This document shows, piece after piece, positions 1-11,419 of a stretch of DNA of 64,000 nt. Below the pieces are notes generated by a model. It worked only from the letters and a program-made list of their open reading frames with translations. It did not search any database and was not told where the DNA came from. The stretch's first letter is position 1, and every line of letters begins with the position of its first letter. The stretch is from the NCBI GenBank assembly GCA_009841115.1, contig VXML01000084.1, positions 1 through 64,000 of the forward strand, written 5' to 3'. Origin of the DNA: Gemmatimonadota bacterium. Lineage in GTDB: Bacteria; Latescibacterota; UBA2968; UBA8231. A program made the position numbers and the translations under genes.

Positions 1-50
1 AGCAAGGCATTGAGCAAGGCATTGAGCAAGGCATTGAGCAAGGCATTGAG
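1..50 (+). repeat. 12-bp tandem repeat encoding QGIE
   Basis: Four exact copies of a 12-bp unit (caaggcattgag) run from base 3 to 50, and a partial copy probably precedes them beyond the window edge. The unit length keeps the frame, so copy-number change would alter only linker length. The same repeat occurs in the neighbouring paralogue at 1164-1211. Confidence 0.85.
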
Positions 51-233
51 CAAGGTATCTGCGAAAGCATCCAAGAAGTGTTGGAACTGCGCTTTCAACC
101 GGAGGCCGTGCGCCGCTTGGCCGCTCGCCTTGGGGCCATTGACGATGTGCAGCGTCTCAAGCAATTGTTTCGGGCGGCCCTACAGGTGCCCAGCCTCGAA
201 GCCTTTAGGCATCTGTTAGACGAAGCCGAATAG
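1..233 (+). CDS. C-terminal part of an Rpn-like nuclease-family protein (cut by the window start)
   Basis: The reading frame starting at base 3 is open to the TAG at 231-233. It encodes four QGIE repeats followed by a C-terminal tail of about 58 residues that closely matches the end of the complete gene at 468-1379: both carry ESIQEVL, LRFQPEAVR, RLGAID, RLKQL and QVPSL. It is therefore the 3' end of a tandem paralogue of that gene. The nuclease domain, if present, lies upstream of the window. The paralogue belongs to the Rpn/PD-(D/E)XK-like group, in which a repeat-rich linker joins the nuclease core to a short helical tail. The function is inferred from the paralogue only. Confidence 0.7.
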   Translation, partial: QGIEQGIEQGIEQGIEQGICESIQEVLELRFQPEAVRRLAARLGAIDDVQRLKQLFRAALQVPSLEAFRHLLDEAE

Positions 234-467
234 GGATGCCGTGTAACGTCAGTACTAAGAAAACGGCTAGCCGAGTGACCAAATCCATTCGTCGCTTGGC
301 CAAAGGATGAGTAGTTTTCTTGTCCTTTCTCCAAGTCAATCACTGATGTTACGCATTTTTGGTCCTCAGCTACCCATCCCTGTACCCTTTCCCACACACT
401 CCAGCACCGCCGATTCCGCCTCTGCTCTGAGCCGCTGCCGTGGCACAGTTTTTGCAAATTGCTCGTC

Positions 468-1379
468 ATGGCCGAATTCGACACCATCGCCAAACGGCTC
501 ATCCAAACTCACCCAACCGACTTCGCCCGCTTCGCCCTCCAGCGAGACGACATCCAACGCGTCGAAGTGCTCGACACCGAGCAACCCACCATCCGCCACA
601 CCGACAGCCTCCTCCGCATCCAAGTAGGCGGACAGAAGGTGCTGCTACTGCACGAGTTTCAAACCACCGACGACCCAGCCATGCCTCGCCGCATGGCTAG
701 CTACATCGGCCGCTGTATCGAACAATATGGCCTACCAGTGTACGCTCACGTCTTCTACTTGCGTCCCCACGCCGGACGACGCGATCCGGGTTATTACCGG
801 CAGGAGCATCTCGACTATCCGGTCGCCATCCGCTACAAGGTCATTCGCCTGAGCGAGTTGGGCGGTCAGGCCGTGCTCGACGGCGGGTTGGTGGGCTTGC
901 TGCCGTTTACGCCGCTGATGCAGCCACCGGCTGGTCAGGCCGAAGCCGCGTGGTTGGAGCAGTGCGTCGTCCGGGTGGCGGCGCTGCCGCTGGCACCGCC
1001 CGACAGGGCCGATTGTCTGGCGGAACTGGCGACGTTGAGCGGGTTGGCGTATAATCCACAGACGATCACGGCCCTTCTTGCCAAGGAGCAGCTCATGGAT
1101 ATCATCCGCGAATCCTCGTTTGCCCAGTATCTGACCGCCAGTGCCCGTGAGGAGGCCCTCAAGCAAGGCATCGAACAGGGCATTGAGCAAGGCATTGAGC
1201 AAGGCATCCGCGAAAGCATCCAAGAAGTGTTGGCACTGCGCTTTCAGCCGGAGGCCGTACGCGGCTTGGCCGACCGCCTTGGTGCCATCGACGATGGGCT
1301 GCGTCTCAAGCAGTTGCATCGTGCGGCCATCCAAGTGCCCAGCCTACAAGCCTTTAGCAACCTGTTAGACGACGAGTAG
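468..1379 (+). CDS. Rpn-like (PD-(D/E)XK-type) nuclease-family protein
   Basis: 303-residue protein of the family annotated as Rpn family recombination-promoting nuclease/putative transposase, or DUF4351-like. The N-terminal half shows the family's usual core: an Asp in the segment TDSLLRIQV and the strand VLLLHEFQT, whose Glu-x-Gln would be the metal-binding end of the PD-(D/E)XK-like site. RRMASYIGRCIEQYGLPVY follows. Near residues 233-248 there is a QGIEQGIEQ repeat, then an amphipathic tail. The ATG at 468 is preferred; a TTG nine bases upstream in the same frame is possible. Members of the family are often present in multiple divergent copies per genome, and the 3' end of a paralogue lies immediately upstream. 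The DNA target and biological role are unknown; nuclease activity is inferred from the family. Confidence 0.72.
   Translation: MAEFDTIAKRLIQTHPTDFARFALQRDDIQRVEVLDTEQPTIRHTDSLLRIQVGGQKVLLLHEFQTTDDPAMPRRMASYIGRCIEQYGLPVYAHVFYLRPHAGRRDPGYYRQEHLDYPVAIRYKVIRLSELGGQAVLDGGLVGLLPFTPLMQPPAGQAEAAWLEQCVVRVAALPLAPPDRADCLAELATLSGLAYNPQTITALLAKEQLMDIIRESSFAQYLTASAREEALKQGIEQGIEQGIEQGIRESIQEVLALRFQPEAVRGLADRLGAIDDGLRLKQLHRAAIQVPSLQAFSNLLDDE
1164..1211 (+). repeat. 12-bp tandem repeat encoding QGIE
   Basis: Three imperfect 12-bp units plus a diverging fourth (caaggcatcgaa, cagggcattgag, caaggcattgag, caaggcatccgc) lie inside the Rpn-like gene. It has fewer units than the upstream paralogue, which shows that the linker length varies between copies. 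Confidence 0.8.
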
Positions 1380-1535
1380 AGTCGCCGCGTAATATCAGTC
1401 AATCAGTGCGATTGCTCGGAGCAGGCGTCCCGTCCAGCCTTTGGTCATCCCTTAACGATGAGTCTATTCTGACGGGCTTGCCGCAGGTGCAAGCTGCTCG
1501 GCGAGAGCGTACGCACTGAGCCAGATGCGTATCTG

Positions 1536-2446
1536 TCATTCCGGCCTCTCATCGATCAAAAGGAGGCGACGGGGCAAGCCCTCGGGCGGGACATCTGATA
1601 CTTGCGCTTCCTCTGTCTCTAACGCCCTATACTCCCGCCGTAATCCCATATGTCGTAATCCCTCGTGCCGTAATATCTCATGCCGTAACTTCTCAACATC
1701 TTCATCCGATAGCTTTGCGTCATTTCGGGACCACAGCCATTCCGGCCAGCCACCGTCAACCGGTTCGAAGTGTACCCAGTCATAGTTTTGCACGTCATCT
1801 ACATCTAATGGTAGAAATGACCCGAGAAATGCGGACAGGCTACGGTAAGCTGCGGGCAGCAATCGGTAGTCGCGACCCTGCCGGCAGTCGAAAAGGCAAC
1901 GCCAAGGGAATGCGGCGCATGATGTATGAATCGAGTCAAAGTTTTTAGCTCTAACCCGGATCGCTTGGCGAATATTCCAACTTGGCACCAGAGTACAACC
2001 CAGTTGCCTTTTGTCGGGACACCGGCAGCAATGCCAATACGGTTGTATTTTGTGCTGGTCCACGTACACGTAGTTGTACAGAAGGTAAAGTGGGATGGCG
2101 CGTACGCTCTGAGAGTACGTCTCAAGGATGTCTAGCTGAGATTTCGCTTTGGCGTCGAGACGATAACACCCCTTAGCTTGATCTAGCTTCTTGGCTTGCA
2201 CTGCAAATGCTGCGGCTCGGTTGCCACCGACGTGAATCCGGATTTCCAAGTCGGTACCTCGTCTCGACTCCTGACTTTTAGTGCTTTGAAATAGCCTAGT
2301 ACGACCCTTCATTGAACGTGTAAAATCCAAAATAAGTAGATCAGTAAGCGTCTCCTCTCCCAACCGGACTTGCACGTCCCTTGCCTGTTTGAGTCTTCCC
2401 CATGTGTCCTCTGCGATTTGTTCAGCGGGAGTCATCTTCGACGCAC

Positions 2447-2450
<4 letters not shown>
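1536..2450 (-). CDS. DUF6615-like putative restriction-endonuclease-fold protein
   Basis: 304 residues. The N-terminal part fits the DUF6615 pattern as I recall it: an early acidic segment, then [20 protein letters not shown], a conserved Gln near KSQLDIL, and a PLYLLYNY segment. An acidic residue followed by Q-A-K suggests a PD-(D/E)XK-like site (D...Q-x-K), but that is inference. The C-terminus carries a short [15 protein letters not shown] repeat and then a variable tail. The TTG at 2450 is preceded by a GGAAAG ribosome-binding site and overlaps the TGA of the upstream DUF1156 gene as TTGA, which implies translational coupling. An ATG 15 bases downstream (2435) is the alternative start. 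Pairing with a methyltransferase suggests a restriction or defence role; no activity can be shown from sequence. Confidence 0.6.
1637..1696 (-). repeat. Four imperfect 15-bp tandem repeats encoding LRHEx
   Basis: Four 15-bp units (consensus gccgtaatcccatat on the + strand, each with a few changes) lie in tandem inside the C-terminal part of the DUF6615-like gene. They encode a five-residue repeat of the form L-R-H/R-E/M-x. The unit length keeps the frame. Confidence 0.7.
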
Positions 2451-5407
<2,957 letters not shown>

Positions 5408-5633
5408 GGACGGACTAATCCCTGATGGTCTGGATGTTCTGATTGATTGGGGCGTCAGATCATAAAAAAACCTAAACCTCTTCGCCAGAGAGCATCTCTC
5501 TTAATCTTCTAAGCTGTCCGACCTACAGCGGGACGTTGGCTTGACGAGATAGATATATCATCTTTTACCAATTCGCCTTTTTGGTCCCTATCTATGAGGA
5601 TAGGTGAGGGTAGTCTTCAGGAGGGATATTCTA

Positions 5634-5655
5634 TATAATTCCCCCAAAAAAGGGA
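5634..5655 (+). promoter_or_regulatory. Possible -10 box and ribosome-binding site of the parvulin gene
   Basis: A consensus TATAAT lies at 5634-5639 and an AGGGA at 5651-5655, six bases before the ATG at 5662. No convincing -35 is seen 16-18 bases upstream, so the call rests on the -10 box and its position only. Confidence 0.35.
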
Positions 5656-5661
5656 CTATTA

Positions 5662-7374
5662 ATGTATTTCCCAGTTTTTGCTCGAACGGCCAAGTGCAAT
5701 ACTGCCTGGACCATTTTGTCCATCTACTTTGTCCTAACTTTGCAGGTCGGATGCGGCTCAGAACCCCAAAACCATGTGGTCGCAAGGATAGCTGGGCAAG
5801 AAATCACCACGGTCGAACTGCAAGCATTCGCCGCCCGCCTGCCGGACGGCATCCACGAAGGCAAGAGCGACAGTGCGGCCAATGTCATGGTCTTGAATGC
5901 GCTAATCGACAAAAAAGTGCTGCTAGCCGAAGCAGAGGCACAGCAATTGCACAGCGATCCGGGCTTTGTCCTCGATTTATCCGCCTTCAGAGATCGGGAA
6001 ATGATGAAGCTGTACAACCATCTCAAAGTGGACCAGCAGATTTCGATTTCGCAAGAGGAACTGTTCGAACTTTACCAAAGCGAGGCTTGGAACAAAGCAC
6101 TGCGCCTTGCAGCCATAGTAGTGGAGACGCGGGAGAAAGCCGACGAACTAGTAGCCGAGCTCAACAGCGGCAAGGCGTTCCGCCAGCTCGTCGATGCCTA
6201 TTCTGTCGACGAGACGACCAAAGCCTGGGGTGGAGATACGGGACGCTATTTGTCCAGAGACACCGCCGATGAATCCCTGCAAGAATTATTGACCCTGCAG
6301 GTAGGTGACCTATCAAAGCCGTTTCCCTTCGCCTATAAAGGGAAAAAGCACTACGCCGTATTCAAGGTACTGGACGAGATGCCCATTGCCTTAAACGAGG
6401 TGCAAGGGGTCCTCGAGGAGAAAATTTTCGGCTCCAAACGAAATGCCCGTAGAGCGGCATTGACCGATTCGCTGGCAGGCGTGTACAAGCCTTTAGTAGA
6501 TGCCGATGGGGTGGCATTTTTGGCCGAGCGGTCAGCCGACGGCCAAATCAATGTGTCCGAGGCCGAGGCCACTATGCGATTGGGTTCCTATCGAGACGGC
6601 GATCTGACCATTGGCGAATTTCTTCCCGTCGTGCTGCACAAAGCCGGTCCAGAGACCCGGCACCAACTCGCCGATACTGCGTTAGTAGCGGCCAAGGTCC
6701 GCAGCCTGCTCACTGCCCAGATGCTACTCAAAGAATCCTACGCCCTGGGCTTAGATCGGGATTCTGCCTTGGTAGCCAGCGTGGAAAACGAGCGCGAAAA
6801 TCTACTCGTTAGTCTGCTACGCAAGATCAATGTCGATGCCTATATCAGGGTTGAAGAAAAAGAAGCCCGCGCCTTCTACGACAAAAACCCCGAAAAATTT
6901 CGCTATCTCGAAGCCACTATAGCCGCAGAGGTTCTTTTGTCCAACGAAGAGGAAGCTCAGCGAGTAAAAGAGCAATTGCAAGAGGGAGCCGATGCAGAGC
7001 AATTTATCGCAAAATACGACACTCGCGGGGTCCATGGAGAAAAAAGGGGATTTGTGCGCCTCGACGCCTACAAGCGACTTCACTACCCCCATATATACGA
7101 TCTCTCCCAAGATATGGAAATAGGCCAAGTCGGTGGCCCCATCAAGGTAGCAGAAGGGTATTCTGTATTTAAAATAGTCGCCCGGGAAGCGGCCAAGCCC
7201 AAACCTTTTAATGCCGCTTCAAAAAAACGCGCCACCGCCTATGTCAGGATCAACAAGGCCAAGCACGGCTATGTGGAGTTCGTGAGCGCTTTGCGGGAGA
7301 AATACAACGTGGAAGTTTTTCCCGCCAATATTCCCAACATGATCAAAGACGGAAAATTTCAGGCCGACAATTAG
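5662..7374 (+). CDS. SurA-like peptidyl-prolyl isomerase lipoprotein with two parvulin-type domains
   Basis: 570 residues. An N-terminal hydrophobic segment ends in the lipobox LQVGC (Cys near residue 31), so the protein is probably an outer-membrane-facing lipoprotein. SurA-N-like helices follow (IAGQEITTVELQAFAARL, LIDKKVLLAEAEAQQL). A first parvulin-like domain lies at about residues 145-245, containing WGGDTGRYLSRD and VGDLSKPF. A second lies at about 395-505, with AAEVLLSNEEEAQRVKEQL and IGQVGGPIKVAEGYSVFKI. The two-domain layout resembles SurA, which chaperones outer-membrane beta-barrel proteins in the periplasm. A similar gene lies at 10031-11416, and between them is an antisense membrane protein. 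Whether both parvulin domains are catalytic cannot be judged here. Confidence 0.78.
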   Translation: MYFPVFARTAKCNTAWTILSIYFVLTLQVGCGSEPQNHVVARIAGQEITTVELQAFAARLPDGIHEGKSDSAANVMVLNALIDKKVLLAEAEAQQLHSDPGFVLDLSAFRDREMMKLYNHLKVDQQISISQEELFELYQSEAWNKALRLAAIVVETREKADELVAELNSGKAFRQLVDAYSVDETTKAWGGDTGRYLSRDTADESLQELLTLQVGDLSKPFPFAYKGKKHYAVFKVLDEMPIALNEVQGVLEEKIFGSKRNARRAALTDSLAGVYKPLVDADGVAFLAERSADGQINVSEAEATMRLGSYRDGDLTIGEFLPVVLHKAGPETRHQLADTALVAAKVRSLLTAQMLLKESYALGLDRDSALVASVENERENLLVSLLRKINVDAYIRVEEKEARAFYDKNPEKFRYLEATIAAEVLLSNEEEAQRVKEQLQEGADAEQFIAKYDTRGVHGEKRGFVRLDAYKRLHYPHIYDLSQDMEIGQVGGPIKVAEGYSVFKIVAREAAKPKPFNAASKKRATAYVRINKAKHGYVEFVSALREKYNVEVFPANIPNMIKDGKFQADN

Positions 7375-7417
7375 CTAGTTATTCGGCAGTGAAGAGAACG
7401 CATTATCTTTTCGACCG

Positions 7418-9958
7418 CTAGTCGGCTCCTTCTAACCTTCTCAAGGTCCGCAGGGCCGTTCTTTCGTCCGGATCGGTTTTGCGGGCCTGTCTGTAGTGCC
7501 AAATCGCGTCGCCTGTTTTGTCGTTTAGCAGAGACACCGCACCCTGGATCGAGTACTTACGGGATCGGAAGCGGCGCTCGATGTTTTGTTTCTTCTCTTC
7601 GTCCACGTCGAAAAGAAACTCGTTCACCTCCACCACCAAGTGCGGCAACAGGCTTGACAAAGCGGGCAGGCCCGCACCCGTATCCCCTCGCCTGCGGTCG
7701 GTAAAGCTTATATAGGGTCGATCGTCGGTGTTCAAAGGGCCATGGCCGGCGTAGTCTGCAAAAGCGCGCTCGTCCAAGGCTAAGGTCCCTGCAAAAGAAA
7801 CCGGAGTGGCGAGATCTACCTCTTGCAGAGATTCTTGCAAATCCGCTGCTGACAGCCGTTGTGCCAATAATTCAAAGTCGATGTGTTGCGGCTGGTTTGC
7901 CCCCAGCACAATGGAGTATTTGTCGGTCAGCCACAGGGTCGCGTGGGGGAAAACCGCGCGAAATGTTCGCAAGAGCATCTCGTAGTCGGCTACGGTCAGC
8001 CCGTGCAGGGGGATCCACTGGGCGATGAAGCCTTCTTTCTTGAGTCGCTGGCGACAGAGCTGGTAGAATTCTTCCGTATACAGCACCCAACTGTCCGCCG
8101 TGCCGGGATGGGTCGCGTCGGCGATAATGATATCGTAGCGCTCTGGTGTCCGCATCACGTGGTTTCTGCCGTCGCCGTGGATTAGTCGGAGGCGATCCGT
8201 GCCTACCCTGTTGAAGACGTAGTTGTTGTAGCGGGCAAAAAAATCGGCGGCCTCGACCACACTGGGTACGACTTCGACGCAATCCACCTGCTCGGGTTGG
8301 TGGAGCAAGACCGAATTGAGGGTAATGCCGCCCCCGAAAGCAATCACCAAGACTTGCCGGGGGTCGTTATGCAGGATCATCGGCAGATTGCCCAAGAGTC
8401 GAAAAATTTTGATTGATGCATGGTCTGTCGGCACTTCTCCCATGCCATTTACTTTGAGGATGCGGTTGCCGTGGCTCATTTGCTGGACCGTTACCGTCCC
8501 AGCAGTACCCTCGCGATAATAGACAAGCTCGCTGTCTTTTTCTGTATTTGTAAACAGCGCGATAAAAAGATTGCTCGGCATGGCCCAAGTCAGCAGCAGT
8601 ACCGCGCCGACAGGCAGGCCTATGGCTTGCAGCTTAAAACGGCTACCGGCGTTTGGATGGACCAGCAGCAGCAGCGCCCCCAAGGCGATGTTAGTCCAGG
8701 CCAAGGCTTGCACCGCGCGCTCCGTGCCCAGTAGCGGAATCAATAAAAAACCAGCGCCAAAAGCACCAGCGATAGATCCCAGTGAATTGACGGCATAGAC
8801 CTTGCCAATTTTTGTGCCCAAGGTCTTTAAATGCGTAGTGTTGAGTTGTCCCACGAGCGGAAAGAGCAATCCCATCAGACAGGTGGGAATGAGCGCAATC
8901 GAGAAAACCAAGATAGCTGTTGCGAAAAGATAGCCCGTCCACGAGGTAAGCGTACTGAGATACGGAATGAAATGAGTGCTAACGCCGAATGCGCCGATGG
9001 AGATATGACCAAACAGGCCCAGGAGTATCTCAATAGCGCCGAATGCAATGAGCAGATCAGGCCAGCGGCCGACAAAACGAGAGGCGATGGCTCCTCCGAG
9101 CGCCAGACCGAACAAGAAGGCGATCAGGATGATGCTGAGACTTTGGGCCGTGCTCAGCCCCAGTATCATGGTCAGCACCCGCGTCCACAGCACTTCGTAT
9201 CCCAGAGCGGTGAAACCCGATGCGCAGAAGACCAAAAGCGTCAATTGCACCAGCCAGTTCGGCAGTGCTAAAGGATTCTTTTGCTGCGCGTTGTTTCTCT
9301 TGCTTAGACTCACCCTGTGTGGCTCGGCTGAGTCCGACAAACGGCGATACCACGCCAGAGAAAAAACCGCAATGAGAACATTGCCAACAACGGCGACTGT
9401 GGTCGTGCCACTGATGCCCAAATACTCGATAGTCAGATAAGCCGCGGTCCCGACCCCGCAGGCGGCTCCGAACGTATTGGCGGCATACAAGGTCCCCACA
9501 CTCCAACCCACCTGCGACATGTGCCGAGTTGCAAAGCGGATCAGAATCGGCAGGGTGCCCCCCATTAGCGTAGTGGGAATGAGCAGGACGAGGAAACAAA
9601 GTGGGAAGCGCATGAGCGCAAAGACATAGGGCGTTGACTCCAGTTGCAGGTAGAGCCAAGTGTGGATTTCGTCCAGTCCGCTCAGGATTAAGGGGAAAGT
9701 TAGCGCAAAGGCGGCGATGCCCAGCTCGAGGAAGGCGTAGAGGCGCAGATTGTTTTCGCTCTTGTCGGCCAGGCGCCCGAAGTAGAAGCTGCCCAGCGCC
9801 AACCCCGCCATAAAAGCTGCCAGGACCGTGCTGACCGCAAAAGCCCCGGTGCCGAATACGAGGACGAGCATTCTCACCCATACCACCTGATATACCAAGG
9901 TACAGGCACCGGAAAGGAAGAACAGGACGAGAAGGAAGATGTGGGCACCGCGGCTCAA
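7418..9958 (-). CDS. Fused MFS-type membrane protein/spermidine synthase-like protein
   Basis: 846 residues. The first 500 or so form about 12 or more transmembrane helices, starting with FLLVLFFLSGACTLVYQVVW, the usual opening of this family (FFxSGxxxLxYQVxW). The C-terminal part is a spermidine-synthase-like Rossmann methyltransferase fold. VLVIAFGGGITLNSVL is the SAM-type glycine-rich loop, DCVEVVPSV its acidic end, and DIIIADATHPG the active-site segment. A short tail with tetratricopeptide-like character ends the protein (GDAIWHYRQARKTDPDERTA). The family is widespread in FCB and related bacteria, with no settled substrate; true polyamine synthesis is unproven. The start is TTG at 9958 and it runs divergently from the second parvulin gene. 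Confidence 0.85.
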   Translation of the reverse strand: MSRGAHIFLLVLFFLSGACTLVYQVVWVRMLVLVFGTGAFAVSTVLAAFMAGLALGSFYFGRLADKSENNLRLYAFLELGIAAFALTFPLILSGLDEIHTWLYLQLESTPYVFALMRFPLCFLVLLIPTTLMGGTLPILIRFATRHMSQVGWSVGTLYAANTFGAACGVGTAAYLTIEYLGISGTTTVAVVGNVLIAVFSLAWYRRLSDSAEPHRVSLSKRNNAQQKNPLALPNWLVQLTLLVFCASGFTALGYEVLWTRVLTMILGLSTAQSLSIILIAFLFGLALGGAIASRFVGRWPDLLIAFGAIEILLGLFGHISIGAFGVSTHFIPYLSTLTSWTGYLFATAILVFSIALIPTCLMGLLFPLVGQLNTTHLKTLGTKIGKVYAVNSLGSIAGAFGAGFLLIPLLGTERAVQALAWTNIALGALLLLVHPNAGSRFKLQAIGLPVGAVLLLTWAMPSNLFIALFTNTEKDSELVYYREGTAGTVTVQQMSHGNRILKVNGMGEVPTDHASIKIFRLLGNLPMILHNDPRQVLVIAFGGGITLNSVLLHQPEQVDCVEVVPSVVEAADFFARYNNYVFNRVGTDRLRLIHGDGRNHVMRTPERYDIIIADATHPGTADSWVLYTEEFYQLCRQRLKKEGFIAQWIPLHGLTVADYEMLLRTFRAVFPHATLWLTDKYSIVLGANQPQHIDFELLAQRLSAADLQESLQEVDLATPVSFAGTLALDERAFADYAGHGPLNTDDRPYISFTDRRRGDTGAGLPALSSLLPHLVVEVNEFLFDVDEEKKQNIERRFRSRKYSIQGAVSLLNDKTGDAIWHYRQARKTDPDERTALRTLRRLEGAD

Positions 9959-10030
9959 AATGGCAACCTATGCGGTTTGGGGAGTGTACCGTTTATTCAC
10001 CGGACGAATCGTTCCACCGATCTTATTGTA

Positions 10031-11416
10031 ATGATAAAACCAAAACGCTTAATCGTATTCCTTTGCCCGCTCTTTTTTAGCTGCGGCCAGCCCGAGACGG
10101 AGGTCATCGCCTTGGTCGGGGATGAAGAGATCACTACGGCAGAACTTCGCGACTTTGCGGAGCGGAGGGAAAAAAGAGCTATAAGGGTCGGCACTGCAAT
10201 CCCCGATACGAGCGATCCGCTGCAACAGCTCATCGCCAGAAGGTTGCTGCTGCTAGAGGCTCGCAAGGTCGGTATGGCCGCTGACTCGGTTTTCGTGCGC
10301 CGGTTAGAACGGCGGCGGCGAGATGCGGTAATTGAATCTTATCTCAAGCGCCAGGTTGACGCGAAAATCGTCGTGACAGCAGAAGATATTCTGCAGGAAT
10401 ACCATGATGCGAACTGGAATCGCGGTCTCAAGTTCATCTATTCTGCAAGAGCGACAAAAGCCGCCGCGGTAGAGGACTTGGCCGCGGAAAAATCCATTTT
10501 GGGTCTCCCCGGTTATGTGCTCAAAGGACAGGTCAATGAGCAAGTGGCCGACGAATTGTTCGCTCTGCCCGTAGGATCCACTTCCCCAGCTCTCCCTGTG
10601 CCGATCAAAGCGGATACAGTCTTTGTGGCCTTTAAAGTTCTCGATGAAAAACGCGTCCCTCTCATCGCCGTGCGGCAGCTTATAGAATGCCGCCTGCGCT
10701 CCCGTATCGGAGCAAAGATGGAGCGGGCTCTCGGAATCTCTCTGAGCGATAAATACGCCATCGGCACTGCTCAGGACAATCCATCTGACTTTCACGCGTT
10801 CGATTCCTCATCCGTTGGGCCCGACAATGCTCATATCTCCGATCTCTATTATGCCGCAGGACTGCAAAGTGGTATCGATAAGGAACCCGAGCTACAGGCA
10901 AAATTCAGAATCATCGCCGAGGATGTACTCCTGAGCTATTATCTGGAACAGATCGACGTAACCCCAGCAGAGGCACGAAGTTATTTTGCGCTTCATCCCA
11001 ATCAATTTCCCGCCTATGAGGCCATCACCATCACCGAGATTGTGGTCCACAATCGCAAATTGGCCCAAGATTTGCGCCTAGCAATAGCGCGGGGTGTCGA
11101 TCCAGAGCTACTAGTCCCCATATTCTCCCAAGACGTCGGAACAAGCGGGGGACGCGTAAAGCTCAGCCCATATACCATGCCATCAATGCGCTACGAGCGC
11201 GCCAAAGGCATGGAGATCAACGCCGTCGGGGGGCCGCTAGAGTGGGCCGGAAAGTTCTCCGTATTTGTCGTAGAGGACAAAGTGCGGGAAGGGGGGCAGT
11301 GGGATCGGGCTTCGCAACGGCGGGCCGAGCGGCTGGCTAAAGAGGAAAAAGAGCGTCGGCACTTGGCTGCACTGCGCCAGAAATTCTCAGTCCGGGTATT
11401 AGCGGAGAGACCCTAG
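10031..11416 (+). CDS. SurA/PpiC-like peptidyl-prolyl isomerase lipoprotein (second copy)
   Basis: 461 residues from the ATG at 10031, chosen because it gives an ideal lipoprotein signal (KPKRLIVFLCPLFFSCG, lipidated Cys in FFSC). A start 90 bases upstream in the same frame would bury this signal. The layout matches the 5662-7374 protein: IALVGDEEITTAELRDFAER at the N-terminus, a shortened parvulin-like region around LPGYVLKGQVNEQVADELF and VGSTSPALPVPI, and a second near TITEIVVHNRKLAQDLRLA and AVGGPLEWAGKFSVFVVED. The first domain is degenerate and lacks the GGDxG-type segment. It is likely a periplasmic folding factor; a specialised client among the nearby outer-membrane proteins is speculation. 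Confidence 0.68.
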   Translation: MIKPKRLIVFLCPLFFSCGQPETEVIALVGDEEITTAELRDFAERREKRAIRVGTAIPDTSDPLQQLIARRLLLLEARKVGMAADSVFVRRLERRRRDAVIESYLKRQVDAKIVVTAEDILQEYHDANWNRGLKFIYSARATKAAAVEDLAAEKSILGLPGYVLKGQVNEQVADELFALPVGSTSPALPVPIKADTVFVAFKVLDEKRVPLIAVRQLIECRLRSRIGAKMERALGISLSDKYAIGTAQDNPSDFHAFDSSSVGPDNAHISDLYYAAGLQSGIDKEPELQAKFRIIAEDVLLSYYLEQIDVTPAEARSYFALHPNQFPAYEAITITEIVVHNRKLAQDLRLAIARGVDPELLVPIFSQDVGTSGGRVKLSPYTMPSMRYERAKGMEINAVGGPLEWAGKFSVFVVEDKVREGGQWDRASQRRAERLAKEEKERRHLAALRQKFSVRVLAERP

Positions 11417-11419
11417 CAC

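Noticed and set aside
1..50. CRISPR-like direct repeats
   Set aside because: The 12-bp units are contiguous, have no spacers and keep an open reading frame.
9057..9881. 274-codon reverse frame overlapping the MFS/spermidine synthase gene
   Set aside because: It is in another frame of the same strand, has no family pattern, and the MFS frame explains the region.
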